From positions 1,302,001 to 1,366,000 of the forward strand of contig OZ240687.1 in assembly GCA_965199285.1 (NCBI GenBank): a DNA stretch of 64,000 nucleotides. The letters are read 5' to 3'. Below are positions 53,026 to 62,820 of this stretch, in pieces; position 1 is the first letter of the stretch; every line of letters begins with the position of its first letter. Made by a program: the position numbers and the translations under genes. The notes beneath the pieces were generated by a model. It was not told the DNA's origin, did no database searches, and worked only from the letters and a program-made list of their open reading frames with translations. This DNA is from CBDDGJ01 sp965199285 (GTDB taxonomy: Bacteria > Pseudomonadota > Alphaproteobacteria > RS24).

Positions 53026-53146
53026 TAGCGCGTGTCATTTATAAGTTGGTTCATCAGACACGCGCTAAGCTGTTGTTTTTACGTATATCCCAAATTTTTT
53101 ACAAGTGTGGCGGAAAAGTGAACACACTTTTCCTAGATATGCTCTA
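53026..53146. repeat. Family 2 3'-end repeat, copy C
   Basis: Hairpin TAGCGCGTGTC (53026-53036)/GACACGCGCTA (53057-53067), spacer with TTTTTACGTATATCCC, hairpin GGAAAAGTG (53112-53120)/CACTTTTCC (53125-53133), then GATATGCTCTA (53136-53146), which contains the stop codon (TAG, minus strand) of the next gene. Complete copy, opposite orientation to copy A. Confidence 0.82.
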
Positions 53147-53422
53147 GCGCTTTGTCAATAAATCTTGCAGCGCATAAGTGCGGCTGCCAGCAAGGCAAGC
53201 ATCATCTTCTGCAAAGATGAAGCTGTAAATAACAGCCTGCTCGCCCTGCAAAACCAGCCGACAAAACCCATCCGCCGCCGATAATGAAAAATCAGCCGGA
53301 CACGCATCAATATCAAGATGCGTAATTTCCTCTTCAAAATCGCTATAAGAAATTAAACAATCGGCCTGTGCCGTGCCACACAGCAAACCAGCACTTAGGA
53401 TAAGCATAAATAAATAACGCAT
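53144..53422 (-). CDS. Small exported cysteine-containing protein, unknown function
   Basis: 92 residues from ATG 53422 (AAAGGAT upstream; ATG 53425 also possible). Signal peptide MRYLFMLILSAGLLCGTAQA; four Cys in the mature part (DCLI, DACPAD, GFCRL, DDACLAG) could form two disulfides. I do not recognise the family. The stop codon comes from family 2 copy C. 23 bases after the pnp stop. Confidence 0.6.
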   Translation of the reverse strand: MRYLFMLILSAGLLCGTAQADCLISYSDFEEEITHLDIDACPADFSLSAADGFCRLVLQGEQAVIYSFIFAEDDACLAGSRTYALQDLLTKR

Positions 53423-53445
53423 CATCTATCCTTTGTGACTGAGAG

Positions 53446-55569
53446 CTAATCGCCAGCTTGTTCCGCGTTCATCTCTTCGCCGGTGTCTTGGTCAACCACT
53501 TTCATCGATAAGCGTACCTTGCCGCGATCATCAAAGCCGAGCAATTTCACTTTCACTTCATCGCCTTCATTGACAACGTCCGTCACCTTGCCGACCCGTT
53601 CTTGCGCCAGTTGCGAAATATGCACTAAGCCATCGCGCTTGCCGAAGAAATTCACAAAGGCACCGAAATCCATCACTTTGACAACCGTACCGGTATAAAT
53701 CGCCCCGACTTCCGGCTCAGCCGCAATCGATTTAATCCACTCAATCGCAGCGGCAATCGCTTCCGCATCATTAGAGGCAACTTTAATCACCCCATCATCG
53801 GCAATATCAACCTTTGCACCCGTCGTCTCGACAATCTCCCGAATGACCTTACCGCCAGAGCCAATCACTTCACGGATTTTATCTTGCGCGACTGTGATGG
53901 TTTCAATCTTCGGCGCATATTCGCCCATTTCGTCACGTGCCGATGAAAGCGCTTTGCCCATTTCACCGAGAATATGAGTGCGGCCACCTTTGGCTTGTGC
54001 AAGCGCCACTTGCATAATCTCTTCCGTGATGCCGGTGATTTTAATATCCATCTGCAAAGAGGTAACGCCTTCGGCAGTGCCTGCGACTTTGAAATCCATA
54101 TCACCGAGATGGTCTTCATCGCCCAAAATATCGGACAGCACGGCAAATTGGTCGCCTTCTTTAATCAGCCCCATGGCGATACCCGCAACGGGCTTTTTAA
54201 GCGGCACACCGGCATCCATCATCGCTAATGAGGAACCGCACACCGTCGCCATAGAGGATGACCCATTTGATTCCGTAATCTCAGAAACCAGCCGCAACGT
54301 ATAGGGAAATTCTTCCTTGCCCGGCAACATGGCTTTGAGCGCCCGCCATGCCAGCTTGCCATGCCCAACTTCACGCCTGCCGGTAAAGCCAACTCGGCCG
54401 GTTTCACCAACCGAATAGGGCGGGAAATTATAATGCAGCATAAAATTTTCCTTATGCAGACCTTCCAAATTATCAATCATTTGTTCATCATCACCGGTTC
54501 CCAATGTCGCGACAACAAGCGCTTGCGTCTCGCCACGTGTGAACAAAGCCGAGCCATGCGTGCGCGGCAAAACACCAACCTCTGAAACAATCGGGCGCAC
54601 ATCAGCCAAGCCCCGCCCATCAATGCGCTGTTTGGTTTCCAAAATAGAGCCGCGCACAATATCGCTTTCCAATGCTTTTAACGCATCGCCAACCCTAATC
54701 GCCTCATCGGCAGAACTGTCTTCCGTGAGAAGCTCCGCCTTAACGCTATCTTTCACCGTCGCGATTTTTTCAGAACGGGTTTGTTTGTCAGCTTCTGTAT
54801 AGGCGGCGACCAGACCATCACGCGCCATCGCACTGATTTTGTCTTTAAGCTCTTGGTCATCCACCTCTGGCACATCACGCGGGGTTTTGGCGCATTTTTC
54901 CGCCATCCGAATAATCATATCAATCACCGGCTGGAAGTTTTTATGCCCATGCATAACTGCGCCGAGCATTTCTTCTTCCGATAATTCTTGCGCTTGTGAC
55001 TCAACCATCAAAACCGCGTCAGAGGTTCCCGCCACAACCAAATCAAGCGCGCTGTCGGCATATTGATCCATTGGCGGGTTAAGCACATATTCGCCATTTA
55101 TATAGCCAACCCGCGCCGCGCCAATCGGCCCCATAAAAGGTACGCCAGAAATGGTGAGCGCCGCGCTTACTGCGACCAGTGCTACAATATCTGGATCATT
55201 TTCCAAATCATGCGACACGACTGTCGCAATCACTTGGGTTTCATTTTTGAAATTCTTCACAAATAGCGGCCGAATAGGGCGATCGATGAGCCGTGACACT
55301 AATGTTTCACGTTCGCTTGGACGACCCTCGCGCTTAAAATAACCACCAGGGATGCGCCCTGCCGCATAGGTTTTTTCCTGATAATTCACCGTAAGGGGGA
55401 AAAAATCTATCCCCGCTTTGGGCTGGCGATCAGCAACCACTGTCGCCAAAACCGACGTTTCGCCATAAGTTGCCAGCACCGCACCATCAGCCTGCCGCGC
55501 AATCCGCCCGGTTTCTAAAATGAGCGGCCTTCCGCCCCAATCAATTTCTTCTCTCGTAATATCAAACAT
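53446..55569 (-). CDS. pnp: Polyribonucleotide nucleotidyltransferase (PNPase)
   Basis: 707 residues. Two RNase PH domains (first about 10-140; second about 320-540 with RTHGSALFTRGETQAL and EITESNGSSSMATVCG), KH domain (IREVIGSGGKVIREIVETTG) and S1 domain (GAIYTGTVVKVMDFGAFVNF). 3'-5' phosphorolytic RNA decay. AAGGAAAG before the ATG. Last major gene of the operon. Confidence 0.98.
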   Translation of the reverse strand: MFDITREEIDWGGRPLILETGRIARQADGAVLATYGETSVLATVVADRQPKAGIDFFPLTVNYQEKTYAAGRIPGGYFKREGRPSERETLVSRLIDRPIRPLFVKNFKNETQVIATVVSHDLENDPDIVALVAVSAALTISGVPFMGPIGAARVGYINGEYVLNPPMDQYADSALDLVVAGTSDAVLMVESQAQELSEEEMLGAVMHGHKNFQPVIDMIIRMAEKCAKTPRDVPEVDDQELKDKISAMARDGLVAAYTEADKQTRSEKIATVKDSVKAELLTEDSSADEAIRVGDALKALESDIVRGSILETKQRIDGRGLADVRPIVSEVGVLPRTHGSALFTRGETQALVVATLGTGDDEQMIDNLEGLHKENFMLHYNFPPYSVGETGRVGFTGRREVGHGKLAWRALKAMLPGKEEFPYTLRLVSEITESNGSSSMATVCGSSLAMMDAGVPLKKPVAGIAMGLIKEGDQFAVLSDILGDEDHLGDMDFKVAGTAEGVTSLQMDIKITGITEEIMQVALAQAKGGRTHILGEMGKALSSARDEMGEYAPKIETITVAQDKIREVIGSGGKVIREIVETTGAKVDIADDGVIKVASNDAEAIAAAIEWIKSIAAEPEVGAIYTGTVVKVMDFGAFVNFFGKRDGLVHISQLAQERVGKVTDVVNEGDEVKVKLLGFDDRGKVRLSMKVVDQDTGEEMNAEQAGD

Positions 55570-55652
55570 TTTCTTTCCTTACATGCCACCTTAACAACAG
55601 GCAGCGCCTACATATGAGAATCCTCTTACACCAATTCTCTTAAACAATGTGA

Positions 55653-55672
55653 GCTTTTCATCAATGAAAAGC
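55653..55672 (-). other. Hairpin between rpsO and pnp
   Basis: GCTTTTCAT/ATGAAAAGC with almost no loop, no following T run. By comparison with other proteobacteria it could be an RNase III or PNPase control site in the pnp leader, or a weak terminator. Confidence 0.4.
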
Positions 55673-55701
55673 ATTATATCGGGTGCTGCGATATATTTTG
55701 C

Positions 55702-55971
55702 CTAACGGCGTAATCCCAGCCTTTCGAGAAGCGAACGATAACGCGCCTCATCTTTGGCCTTCACATAATCAAGCAGCCGCCGCCTTTGGCTTACCAATTT
55801 AAGCAGCCCACGACGGGAATGATTATCTTTTTTATGGGTTTTGAAATGCTCGGTCAGATTGGAAATCCGTTCGGTCAAAATCGCAATTTGCACATCTGGC
55901 GAACCTGTATCACCATCTGTCGTGGCATATTCCTTAATCAGTTTTTTCTTGCGTTCCGTATTAATCGACAT
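55702..55971 (-). CDS. rpsO: 30S ribosomal protein S15
   Basis: 89 residues. GDTGSPDVQIAILTERI, HKKDNHSRRGLLKLVSQRR and LLDYVKAKD are the S15 core that contacts 16S rRNA. Good AAGGAG site. Between truB and pnp as in most proteobacteria. Confidence 0.98.
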   Translation of the reverse strand: MSINTERKKKLIKEYATTDGDTGSPDVQIAILTERISNLTEHFKTHKKDNHSRRGLLKLVSQRRRLLDYVKAKDEARYRSLLERLGLRR

Positions 55972-56041
55972 CTTTTACTCCTTCATCTATTCTGTTTTCG
56001 CCCTTATTTATTTCAAGACTCTGTTACTCTAAGATTCTGGC

Positions 56042-56977
56042 TTACTTTGGTTGAAGGAAAAGACGTTTCGGAAAAAACAGGCCTTGCTTGACAAATCCAA
56101 GCGCGATGGCTTGATCCTCTCGAAGCGCAAGGCAACGCTCACTATCCGACATCATCTCTTCTTTCAACGGATTTTCATCCAGAAAAATTGCCCGCCCGTG
56201 CTCTAGATCAGTAAGCTGCGATACTGTCACTTGCACCGCCAGGATGTCGTCCAGCACGGATTGCAAAGGTAGAAGTAACGCATCAAGCGCTGCAAAATCG
56301 TCGGCACTATGCCCCAAATCAAATAAATTTGCCAGTGTTTTTGTGTCAGAAAGTGAAAAATTTCCGGTTTTTGTGCGGCATAAGCGGCTGACATGCCCGA
56401 TACAGCCCAATTTTTTGGCAATATCATGTGCCAAACTTCTTATATATGTGCCTTTGCCGCAATCCACCCGAAACTGGGCATGTGTATCTGTACCGCCTAG
56501 ATATTGTAAATCCTCAATCATAATCGGTCTTGCCGCCAGTTCAACCGTTTCGCCACGCCGCGCCATATCATATGCCCGTTCGCCGTTTATTTTAAGAGCC
56601 GAAAAGCGTGGCGGTATCTGTTCTGTAGAGCCGATAAATTCGGGCAAAATAGCTTCTATTGCGTCAGGGGTAGGCAATGTTTCATGCCGCGCAATAATGC
56701 GGCCATAGGCATCCAGACTATCGGTTGCAATGCCCCAGCGAATGGTGAAGCTATATTGCTTGCGCGCCGCCATCATAAACGGAACGGTTTTTGTGGCTTC
56801 CCCCAAAGCTACGGGCAATATGCCTGACGCCATCGGGTCCAGGGTTCCAGCATGACCGGCTTTGCAAGCATTATAAAGCCGCTTTACAAGGGCAACAATT
56901 TCAGTCGCATTGCGCCCAGCAGGCTTATCAACCAATAGCCAGCCTGAAATATTGCGTCCCTTTTTTCGTCTCGCCAT
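56042..56977 (-). CDS. truB: tRNA pseudouridine-55 synthase
   Basis: 311 residues. GWLLVDKPAGRNATEIV, catalytic Asp in GHAGTLDPMASGILPV, PPRFSALKINGERAYDMARRG and VDCGKGTYIRSLAHDI. Six bases after rbfA. Confidence 0.96.
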   Translation of the reverse strand: MARRKKGRNISGWLLVDKPAGRNATEIVALVKRLYNACKAGHAGTLDPMASGILPVALGEATKTVPFMMAARKQYSFTIRWGIATDSLDAYGRIIARHETLPTPDAIEAILPEFIGSTEQIPPRFSALKINGERAYDMARRGETVELAARPIMIEDLQYLGGTDTHAQFRVDCGKGTYIRSLAHDIAKKLGCIGHVSRLCRTKTGNFSLSDTKTLANLFDLGHSADDFAALDALLLPLQSVLDDILAVQVTVSQLTDLEHGRAIFLDENPLKEEMMSDSERCLALREDQAIALGFVKQGLFFPKRLFLQPK

Positions 56978-56983
56978 TGATAA

Positions 56984-57388
56984 TTATTGTGACAAATCCT
57001 TGCGAACTTTATCACTTTCCAATAGGGCATCGATAGAGGCGGCTTCATCAAAAGACCGGTCTGCGGCAAATTTAATCTCGGGCGCATATTTAAGGTGCAA
57101 GCCTTGCACCACGATTTTGCGAATCTGTTTTGCATGTTGATTGCACGCCGCCACCACAGCGTCAAGATTCTCCCCCCCCAATGGCATAATATAGACCTTC
57201 GCGTGCCGGAGGCTGGCATCTATGCGCACTTCGGTAACCGATATATTTGCATTTTCAAGCTCTGGCGCATTTACAGTTTCGCGTTGAAAAAATTGCGCCA
57301 GCTCATGACGTAAAATTTCACCAACCCTTAATTGCCTTTGGCTTGGCGGGCGACCCTCTACGCCCGTGCTCTTTTTGTCTCTGTTCAT
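56984..57388 (-). CDS. rbfA: Ribosome-binding factor A
   Basis: 134 residues. RVGEILRHELAQFFQRE, VTEVRIDASLRHAKVYIMPL and YAPEIKFAADRSFDEAASID are typical. Helps 30S maturation. Order infB-rbfA-truB-rpsO-pnp. Confidence 0.95.
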   Translation of the reverse strand: MNRDKKSTGVEGRPPSQRQLRVGEILRHELAQFFQRETVNAPELENANISVTEVRIDASLRHAKVYIMPLGGENLDAVVAACNQHAKQIRKIVVQGLHLKYAPEIKFAADRSFDEAASIDALLESDKVRKDLSQ

Positions 57389-57400
57389 ACGCTTTCACCA

Positions 57401-59878
57401 TTAAGCATCGAGCTTGCGCGCCACCTCTTCAACCTCATAACATTCGATCATATCACCGGCGCGTAAATCTGTATAATCCTCAAACGCCATGCCGCATTCT
57501 TGCCCATTGGCAACCTCGCTCACTTCATCCTTAAAACGGCGAAGGCTGCTTAAATCGCCTTCATGGATAACCACATCATCGCGGATAAGCCGCACTTTCG
57601 CGCCGCGCCGCACCAGCCCTTCCGTCACCCGACCACCAGCAGCTTTGCCGCCCTTGCCGACGCTAAATATTTCCAGAACCTCAGCCGTCCCCAACATGGT
57701 TTCGCGTAAATCTGGCGACAATAAGCCAGACATAGCAGCACGCACATCATCGACCAAATCATAAATAATATTATAATAGCGAATCTCAATACCCGTTTGC
57801 TCCGCCGCGCTACGGGCTTGTGCATTTGCCCGCACATTAAACCCAATCACCACCGCACCCGAGGCACTTGCCAATGTTATATCGCTTTCGGTAATGCCGC
57901 CGACACCGGTCAGGATGATACGTGCACAGACTTCTTCCGTATCGAGCTGGGCAACCGCTTGCGCAATCGCTTCAACCGAGCCTTGCACATCGCCTTTTAC
58001 AAGCAGAGGCAATTCGGCCTGTTCACTTTCTTTAAGCTGTTTGAGCATCTGATCGAGCGATGAGCCTCGCGCACCAGCGACACTTTCTGCCTCCCGCGCT
58101 TTACGCGCCCGATAATCAGCGACCTCACGGGCTTGCGCTTCCGTCTCCACAACATTAAATATATCGCCCGCCTGCGGCGCACCGCCGCCACCCAATACCT
58201 CAACCGGAACCGATGGCCCTGCCTCATCGACTTGCACACCTTGATCATTAATCAAGGCACGTACCCGCCCTGATTCTTGACCCACCACAAAAATATCGCC
58301 TTTGCGCAATGTACCGCGTTGCATCAAAATGGTTGCGACCGCGCCACGACCTTTATCGAGCTTGGCTTCAATCACAATCCCTTCCCCCTCACGCGTGGGG
58401 TTGGCTTTCAATTCCATCACTTCGGCTTGCAGTGAAATCGCTTCAAGCAAATCATCCAGACCTTGCCCCGAATGGGCGGAAACTTCAATCATTTGCGCGT
58501 CACCCCCCATATCTTCAGCGATGACCTCATGCCGCAATAAATCATTTTTCACCCGCGCCGGATCTGCTTCTGGCTTATCCATTTTATTGATCGCGACAAT
58601 AAGCGGTGCTTGCGCCGCGCGCGCATGCTCAATCGCTTCAACCGTTTGCGGCATAACCCCATCATCAGCCGCAACCACCAATACCACAATATCGGTTACT
58701 TTCGCGCCGCGCGCCCGCATTGCCGTAAACGCCGCATGACCCGGTGTATCAATAAAGGTAATCGGGCTGCCACTTTCCGTCATCGTTTGATAAGCGCCAA
58801 TATGCTGGGTGATGCCGCCCGCTTCGCCCGCGGCAACCCGCGCTTGCCGAATTTTATCCAAAAGCGAGGTTTTACCATGATCGACATGCCCCATAACCGT
58901 AACCACAGGTGGACGCGGCAGCTTATCATCTTCATGATCATCATCGCCCATCACACCTTCTTCAACATCACTTTCAGAAACGCGCTTGACTTTATGCCCC
59001 AAATCTTCGGCAACAAGTTGGGCTGTATCAGCATCAATCACATCATTAATTTTCACCATCATGCCTTGCTGCATAAGCACCTTAATCACATCAACCGCGC
59101 GTTCTGCCATCCGATTGGCAAGCTCTTGAATGATTATTGTTTCCGGCACAGTCACGGTGCGGGAGATTTTTTCAGCCGGTTCATCCGAGCGAATTTGACG
59201 TTTCTCGCGCTCGCGCCGCCGTTTGATAGATGCTAATGAACGCTGCCGTTCTTCCTCATTTAGGGCATCATGAATGGTTAACTTTCCTTCCCGACGGCGG
59301 CGTTCACCCTTAACCACCTTGCGGGCTGGCCGTTTTTCACTTTCTTCATCATCGCGTTTGCGCACCGGTGAAAGTTTTGAGGGTTTTTCTTCCTCAGCAG
59401 CATTTGAGGTTGAATCAGCTTTACGGCGTGCATCATTGCTTTTTTGTTCTTCCTCAAGGCGCCGTTTCTCCTCCGCCTCACGTAAGGCACGCGCTTCTTC
59501 CTCGCGTTTCGTTTTTTCAGCCGCCCGACGCTGCCGCTCTTGTTCGCGTCGTTCTTGTTCTTCCTCTTCCTTTTTTGCTTCATCGACAGCACGTTTCTTC
59601 GCTTCCACCACAGCGGCTGCCCGCGCCTCTTGCTCCGCTTTGGACAAGTTGCGATTACTCTCATCTTCGGCCGCCGCTTGCGCCACGCCTTGATCTTCAA
59701 AAGCTTTGCCTTTGGTGATTATGCGCTTGCGCCGTTTTTCAACCACCACAGCTTTACTACGCCCATGCGAGAAACTTTGTCGCACCTGTCCAGACTCAAC
59801 CGTGCGCTTAAGGCTTAAGGTTTTACCGCGTGGTTTTTTTTCACCATCCATATCATCTTGTTTTATATCATCGCTCAT
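57401..59878 (-). CDS. infB: Translation initiation factor IF-2
   Basis: 825 residues. The first about 270 residues are a highly charged Arg/Glu coiled region, as usual for IF-2. Then GTPase motifs GHVDHGKTSLLDKIRQA, DTPGHAAFTAMRARGA and NKMDKPEADP, followed by domains II-IV with SDITLASASGAVVIGFNVRA. Start overlaps the ylxR stop by 4 bases. Confidence 0.97.
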   Translation of the reverse strand: MSDDIKQDDMDGEKKPRGKTLSLKRTVESGQVRQSFSHGRSKAVVVEKRRKRIITKGKAFEDQGVAQAAAEDESNRNLSKAEQEARAAAVVEAKKRAVDEAKKEEEEQERREQERQRRAAEKTKREEEARALREAEEKRRLEEEQKSNDARRKADSTSNAAEEEKPSKLSPVRKRDDEESEKRPARKVVKGERRRREGKLTIHDALNEEERQRSLASIKRRREREKRQIRSDEPAEKISRTVTVPETIIIQELANRMAERAVDVIKVLMQQGMMVKINDVIDADTAQLVAEDLGHKVKRVSESDVEEGVMGDDDHEDDKLPRPPVVTVMGHVDHGKTSLLDKIRQARVAAGEAGGITQHIGAYQTMTESGSPITFIDTPGHAAFTAMRARGAKVTDIVVLVVAADDGVMPQTVEAIEHARAAQAPLIVAINKMDKPEADPARVKNDLLRHEVIAEDMGGDAQMIEVSAHSGQGLDDLLEAISLQAEVMELKANPTREGEGIVIEAKLDKGRGAVATILMQRGTLRKGDIFVVGQESGRVRALINDQGVQVDEAGPSVPVEVLGGGGAPQAGDIFNVVETEAQAREVADYRARKAREAESVAGARGSSLDQMLKQLKESEQAELPLLVKGDVQGSVEAIAQAVAQLDTEEVCARIILTGVGGITESDITLASASGAVVIGFNVRANAQARSAAEQTGIEIRYYNIIYDLVDDVRAAMSGLLSPDLRETMLGTAEVLEIFSVGKGGKAAGGRVTEGLVRRGAKVRLIRDDVVIHEGDLSSLRRFKDEVSEVANGQECGMAFEDYTDLRAGDMIECYEVEEVARKLDA

Positions 59879-60489
59879 TTGCGTTCACCTATCATATTAT
59901 TATAACCGATTATCCGTTCAACTTCAGCAGTAAAAAGAGAAGCCCATTGATGATCTGTAATGGCCGCATAAACCAAATCTGTATGCCCGGCCGCTTGAGT
60001 TAATTCAGCCCGCCCGAATAATGTATGACAGGGAATATGCTTCGCTTCACAATGGCGTAAAATTTTCTGCCGCGACGTATCCGCGCTGTCGCAAGCCATA
60101 ATCACCGCCGCGGCCTTATCATTTTTCAAAGCGGCGGATAGGCTTTCAAACCCGCAAATCAGCTTTCCTGTTTTGCGCATGAGCCCAAGATTGCGCAAAG
60201 CAGATGCCTTTAACGCGTCTAAAATTTTTATGGGTAGATTTGCCTCTATCTGAACATCACCAGAAAAGATTTTCGCAAATATATTTTGTGAAATCGCCGC
60301 ATCGACAATATCCTGACTGGCTTTTAACCAAACCTCTTGCGCAGACGGCAGTTGTGCCGATAAATCAGCCATAAGCCGACCATCAGGCGCCACCACAAAG
60401 CGTAATAATGCTTGTGGCGGCAAAGCCTCTCCTGACAGCGCACAATAATGGCCGTCAGATCGGTCATGGGTTGGTTTCACCTGAATCAC
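59875..60489 (-). CDS. YlxR (DUF448) / L7Ae-like RNA-binding protein, divergent
   Basis: 204 residues, GTG start inside the nusA end (overlap 26 bases). The YlxR part (CALSGEALPPQALLRFVV, PDGRLMADLSAQLP) has lost the usual GRG after LP. The C-terminal half (ALRNLGLMRKTGKLICGFES, AAAVIMACDSADTSRQKIL, IPCHTLFGRAELTQAAGH) is L7Ae-like. Always between nusA and infB; exact role unclear. Confidence 0.85.
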   Translation of the reverse strand: MIQVKPTHDRSDGHYCALSGEALPPQALLRFVVAPDGRLMADLSAQLPSAQEVWLKASQDIVDAAISQNIFAKIFSGDVQIEANLPIKILDALKASALRNLGLMRKTGKLICGFESLSAALKNDKAAAVIMACDSADTSRQKILRHCEAKHIPCHTLFGRAELTQAAGHTDLVYAAITDHQWASLFTAEVERIIGYNNMIGERK

Positions 60490-62173
60490 TTACATCTTCT
60501 TTCTGTTCACTCTTTGGTTCTTGTGTTTCTGGCTCTGAGGTTTCTGCTATCGTGTCGCCGAACACATCATCCACCAAATCTTGGGTTTCTTCTTCTGTAT
60601 TTTTTAGGGCATCGAGATCGTCTTGGCTTATCCAGCCTGCTTGCAAACGCGCTTTCATAATTAAATATTCGGCCTCATCTGCGCTCAAATCATAATCGTG
60701 CAAAACACCCTTTTGGTGCTGTTTTTTGCCATCAACATATTCATACCAGCCAAGCAAATCATCGGTCACACAACCGGCAAAATCTTCTAGCGTTTTAATA
60801 TCGCTTTCGCCAAGCGCCACCAGCATAGCAGGGGTTAACCCTTCTAACTCTGCAAGTGCATCGGCAACGCCCATCTCTTTACGTTGGGCATCATAAATTT
60901 CATTTTGCTGATCGAGATGATCTTGGGCGCGGCTTTGTATCTCTTCCGCCGTTTCTTCATCAAACCCTTCAATCATGGTGATTTCATCGAGCGGCACATA
61001 GGCAATCTCTTCAACCGTTGCAAACCCTTCAGATGCCAAAAGCTGGGCAATCATTTCATCAACATCGAGCGCTTCCATAAACAATTCAGTGCGGGAGGCA
61101 AACTCAGCCTGCCGGCGTTCTGATTCTTCTTCTTCGGTGAGAATATCAATGTCCCAGCCCGTAAGCTGTGATGCCAGCCGGACATTTTGCCCGCGCCGCC
61201 CAATGGCTAAAGATTGCTCTTCATCAGGAACCACCATTTCAATGCGTCCAGCATCTTCATCCAACACCACTTTGGTCACCGCCGCATGCGAGAGCGCGTT
61301 CACGACAAAACCAGCCGGATCAGACGACCATTGGACAATGTCAACTTTCTCGCCTTGCAATTCACCGCTTACCGCTTGCACCCTGCTGCCGCGCACCCCG
61401 ACACAAGCACCGACCGGATCAATGCTTGGATCATTTGTGGTGACAGCAATTTTCGCACGGCTACCGGGATCGCGCACCACCCCTTTAATTTCAATAATGC
61501 CATCATAAATTTCTGGCACTTCTTGGGTGAATAATTTTGCCATAAAGTCTGGCGCATTGCGCGATAAAATAATTTGTGAGCCGCGCTGTTCGCGCCGCAC
61601 ATCTTGAATATAGGCGCGAATGCGGTCACCATTGCGGAAGACCTCTCGCGGGATAAGCTGATTGCGCCGAATAACCGCCTCACCGCGCCCTAAATCAATC
61701 ACGACATTGCCATATTCAACCCGCTTCACAATGCCGCTTATAACCTCGCCAACCCGATCCTTAAATTCTTGATATTGCTGTTCGCGTTCGGCTTCCCGCA
61801 CCCGCTGGGTGATAACTTGCTTGGCAGCTTGGGTGGCAATCCTGCCAAATTCAATCGGCGGCAGCTCATCTTCAATCTCATCACCTAATTGGGCGTCAGC
61901 ATTTGTCTGGCGCGCAAATGTTAAAGAGATTTCCTTATTATCATCTTCAACTTGTTCAACCACTGTGACAATGCGCAGCAATTTCGTATCACCCGTTTCG
62001 GAGTCAATTTTTGCCCGAATATCATTTTCCAACCCATAGCGCGCTTTTGCCGCCCGCGTAATCGCCTCTTCCATCGCTGATAAAACGACGCTTGGTTCAA
62101 TCCCTTTTTCGCGCGCAACAGCATCTGCAATCTGCAATAATTCAAGTTTATTTGCACTCACACCAGCAGTCAT
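60464..62173 (-). CDS. nusA: Transcription termination/antitermination factor NusA
   Basis: 569 residues. N-terminal RNAP-binding domain (about 1-125), S1 (about 130-200: GEVISGIVKRVEYGNVVIDL), two KH domains (about 230-340: DPIGACVG-type segment and SLAIGRRGQNVRLASQLTGW), two C-terminal helix-hairpin repeats, then an acidic tail rich in Glu/Thr. GAGGAG before ATG. Confidence 0.97.
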   Translation of the reverse strand: MTAGVSANKLELLQIADAVAREKGIEPSVVLSAMEEAITRAAKARYGLENDIRAKIDSETGDTKLLRIVTVVEQVEDDNKEISLTFARQTNADAQLGDEIEDELPPIEFGRIATQAAKQVITQRVREAEREQQYQEFKDRVGEVISGIVKRVEYGNVVIDLGRGEAVIRRNQLIPREVFRNGDRIRAYIQDVRREQRGSQIILSRNAPDFMAKLFTQEVPEIYDGIIEIKGVVRDPGSRAKIAVTTNDPSIDPVGACVGVRGSRVQAVSGELQGEKVDIVQWSSDPAGFVVNALSHAAVTKVVLDEDAGRIEMVVPDEEQSLAIGRRGQNVRLASQLTGWDIDILTEEEESERRQAEFASRTELFMEALDVDEMIAQLLASEGFATVEEIAYVPLDEITMIEGFDEETAEEIQSRAQDHLDQQNEIYDAQRKEMGVADALAELEGLTPAMLVALGESDIKTLEDFAGCVTDDLLGWYEYVDGKKQHQKGVLHDYDLSADEAEYLIMKARLQAGWISQDDLDALKNTEEETQDLVDDVFGDTIAETSEPETQEPKSEQKEDVSDSGETNP

Positions 62174-62196
62174 ATTTTACTCCTCATCTTCACCTT

Positions 62197-62778
62197 TTAA
62201 GTCCGCTCTTTTTTATGAAAAGCAGATTTTATAATTTTGTCGTTCATCACCAGCTTTGCGTCTAGAATATCCAAAAACCCAAAACCTAATATTTGCGGTT
62301 CATCATAGCCATCCAGCTCAACCCGCAAACGCACTTCATTATCAACAAAGCCTTCCAGCAGGCCTTGAAATTTACGGCGCAAATGCCCGTCCATCTCAAC
62401 CCCTTCGGAAAGTTTTACGACAATCTCATAGCCCGCCCAATCGGTAAAATCTTTTGGGCGGGTGAGCGGGCGCGCCATCCCTGCGGAAGAGACTTCCAAT
62501 ATATATTGCCCCGCTATTGGGTCTTCAACATCCAATATCACCGAAATGGCGCGGCTTAATCTTTCGCAATCGGCTATCGTCATCGTGCCATCGGGATGTT
62601 GCGCCATGATTTGCAAAATTGGTTGCTTGCCATCCCCTGTCAACCGCAGGCGGATAATTTCCAGCCCCATATCCGCCGCAATCGGCGTGATAATCGGCAA
62701 CAGCGATTGCGCTGCGCCTGCCGCGACAAGGTGAACCGAAAATTCATCCTGCATATCTATCTTCATCTCTGCCAGCAT
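62197..62778 (-). CDS. rimP: Ribosome maturation factor RimP
   Basis: 193 residues. LLPIITPIAADMGLEIIRLRL at the start, MTIADCERLSRAISVILD and YILEVSSAGMARPLTRPKDF are typical. Assists 30S assembly. First gene of the rimP-nusA-infB operon, following a terminator. Confidence 0.95.
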   Translation of the reverse strand: MLAEMKIDMQDEFSVHLVAAGAAQSLLPIITPIAADMGLEIIRLRLTGDGKQPILQIMAQHPDGTMTIADCERLSRAISVILDVEDPIAGQYILEVSSAGMARPLTRPKDFTDWAGYEIVVKLSEGVEMDGHLRRKFQGLLEGFVDNEVRLRVELDGYDEPQILGFGFLDILDAKLVMNDKIIKSAFHKKERT

Positions 62779-62820
62779 TATCTCTCTTTTATAAAATTGT
62801 GATGTTCAAACCATTTGCCC

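Noticed and set aside
59274..59693. Ser/Arg-rich frames opposite the N-terminal part of infB
   Set aside because: Produced by the Arg/Glu-rich repeats of IF-2 read backwards; no start signal.
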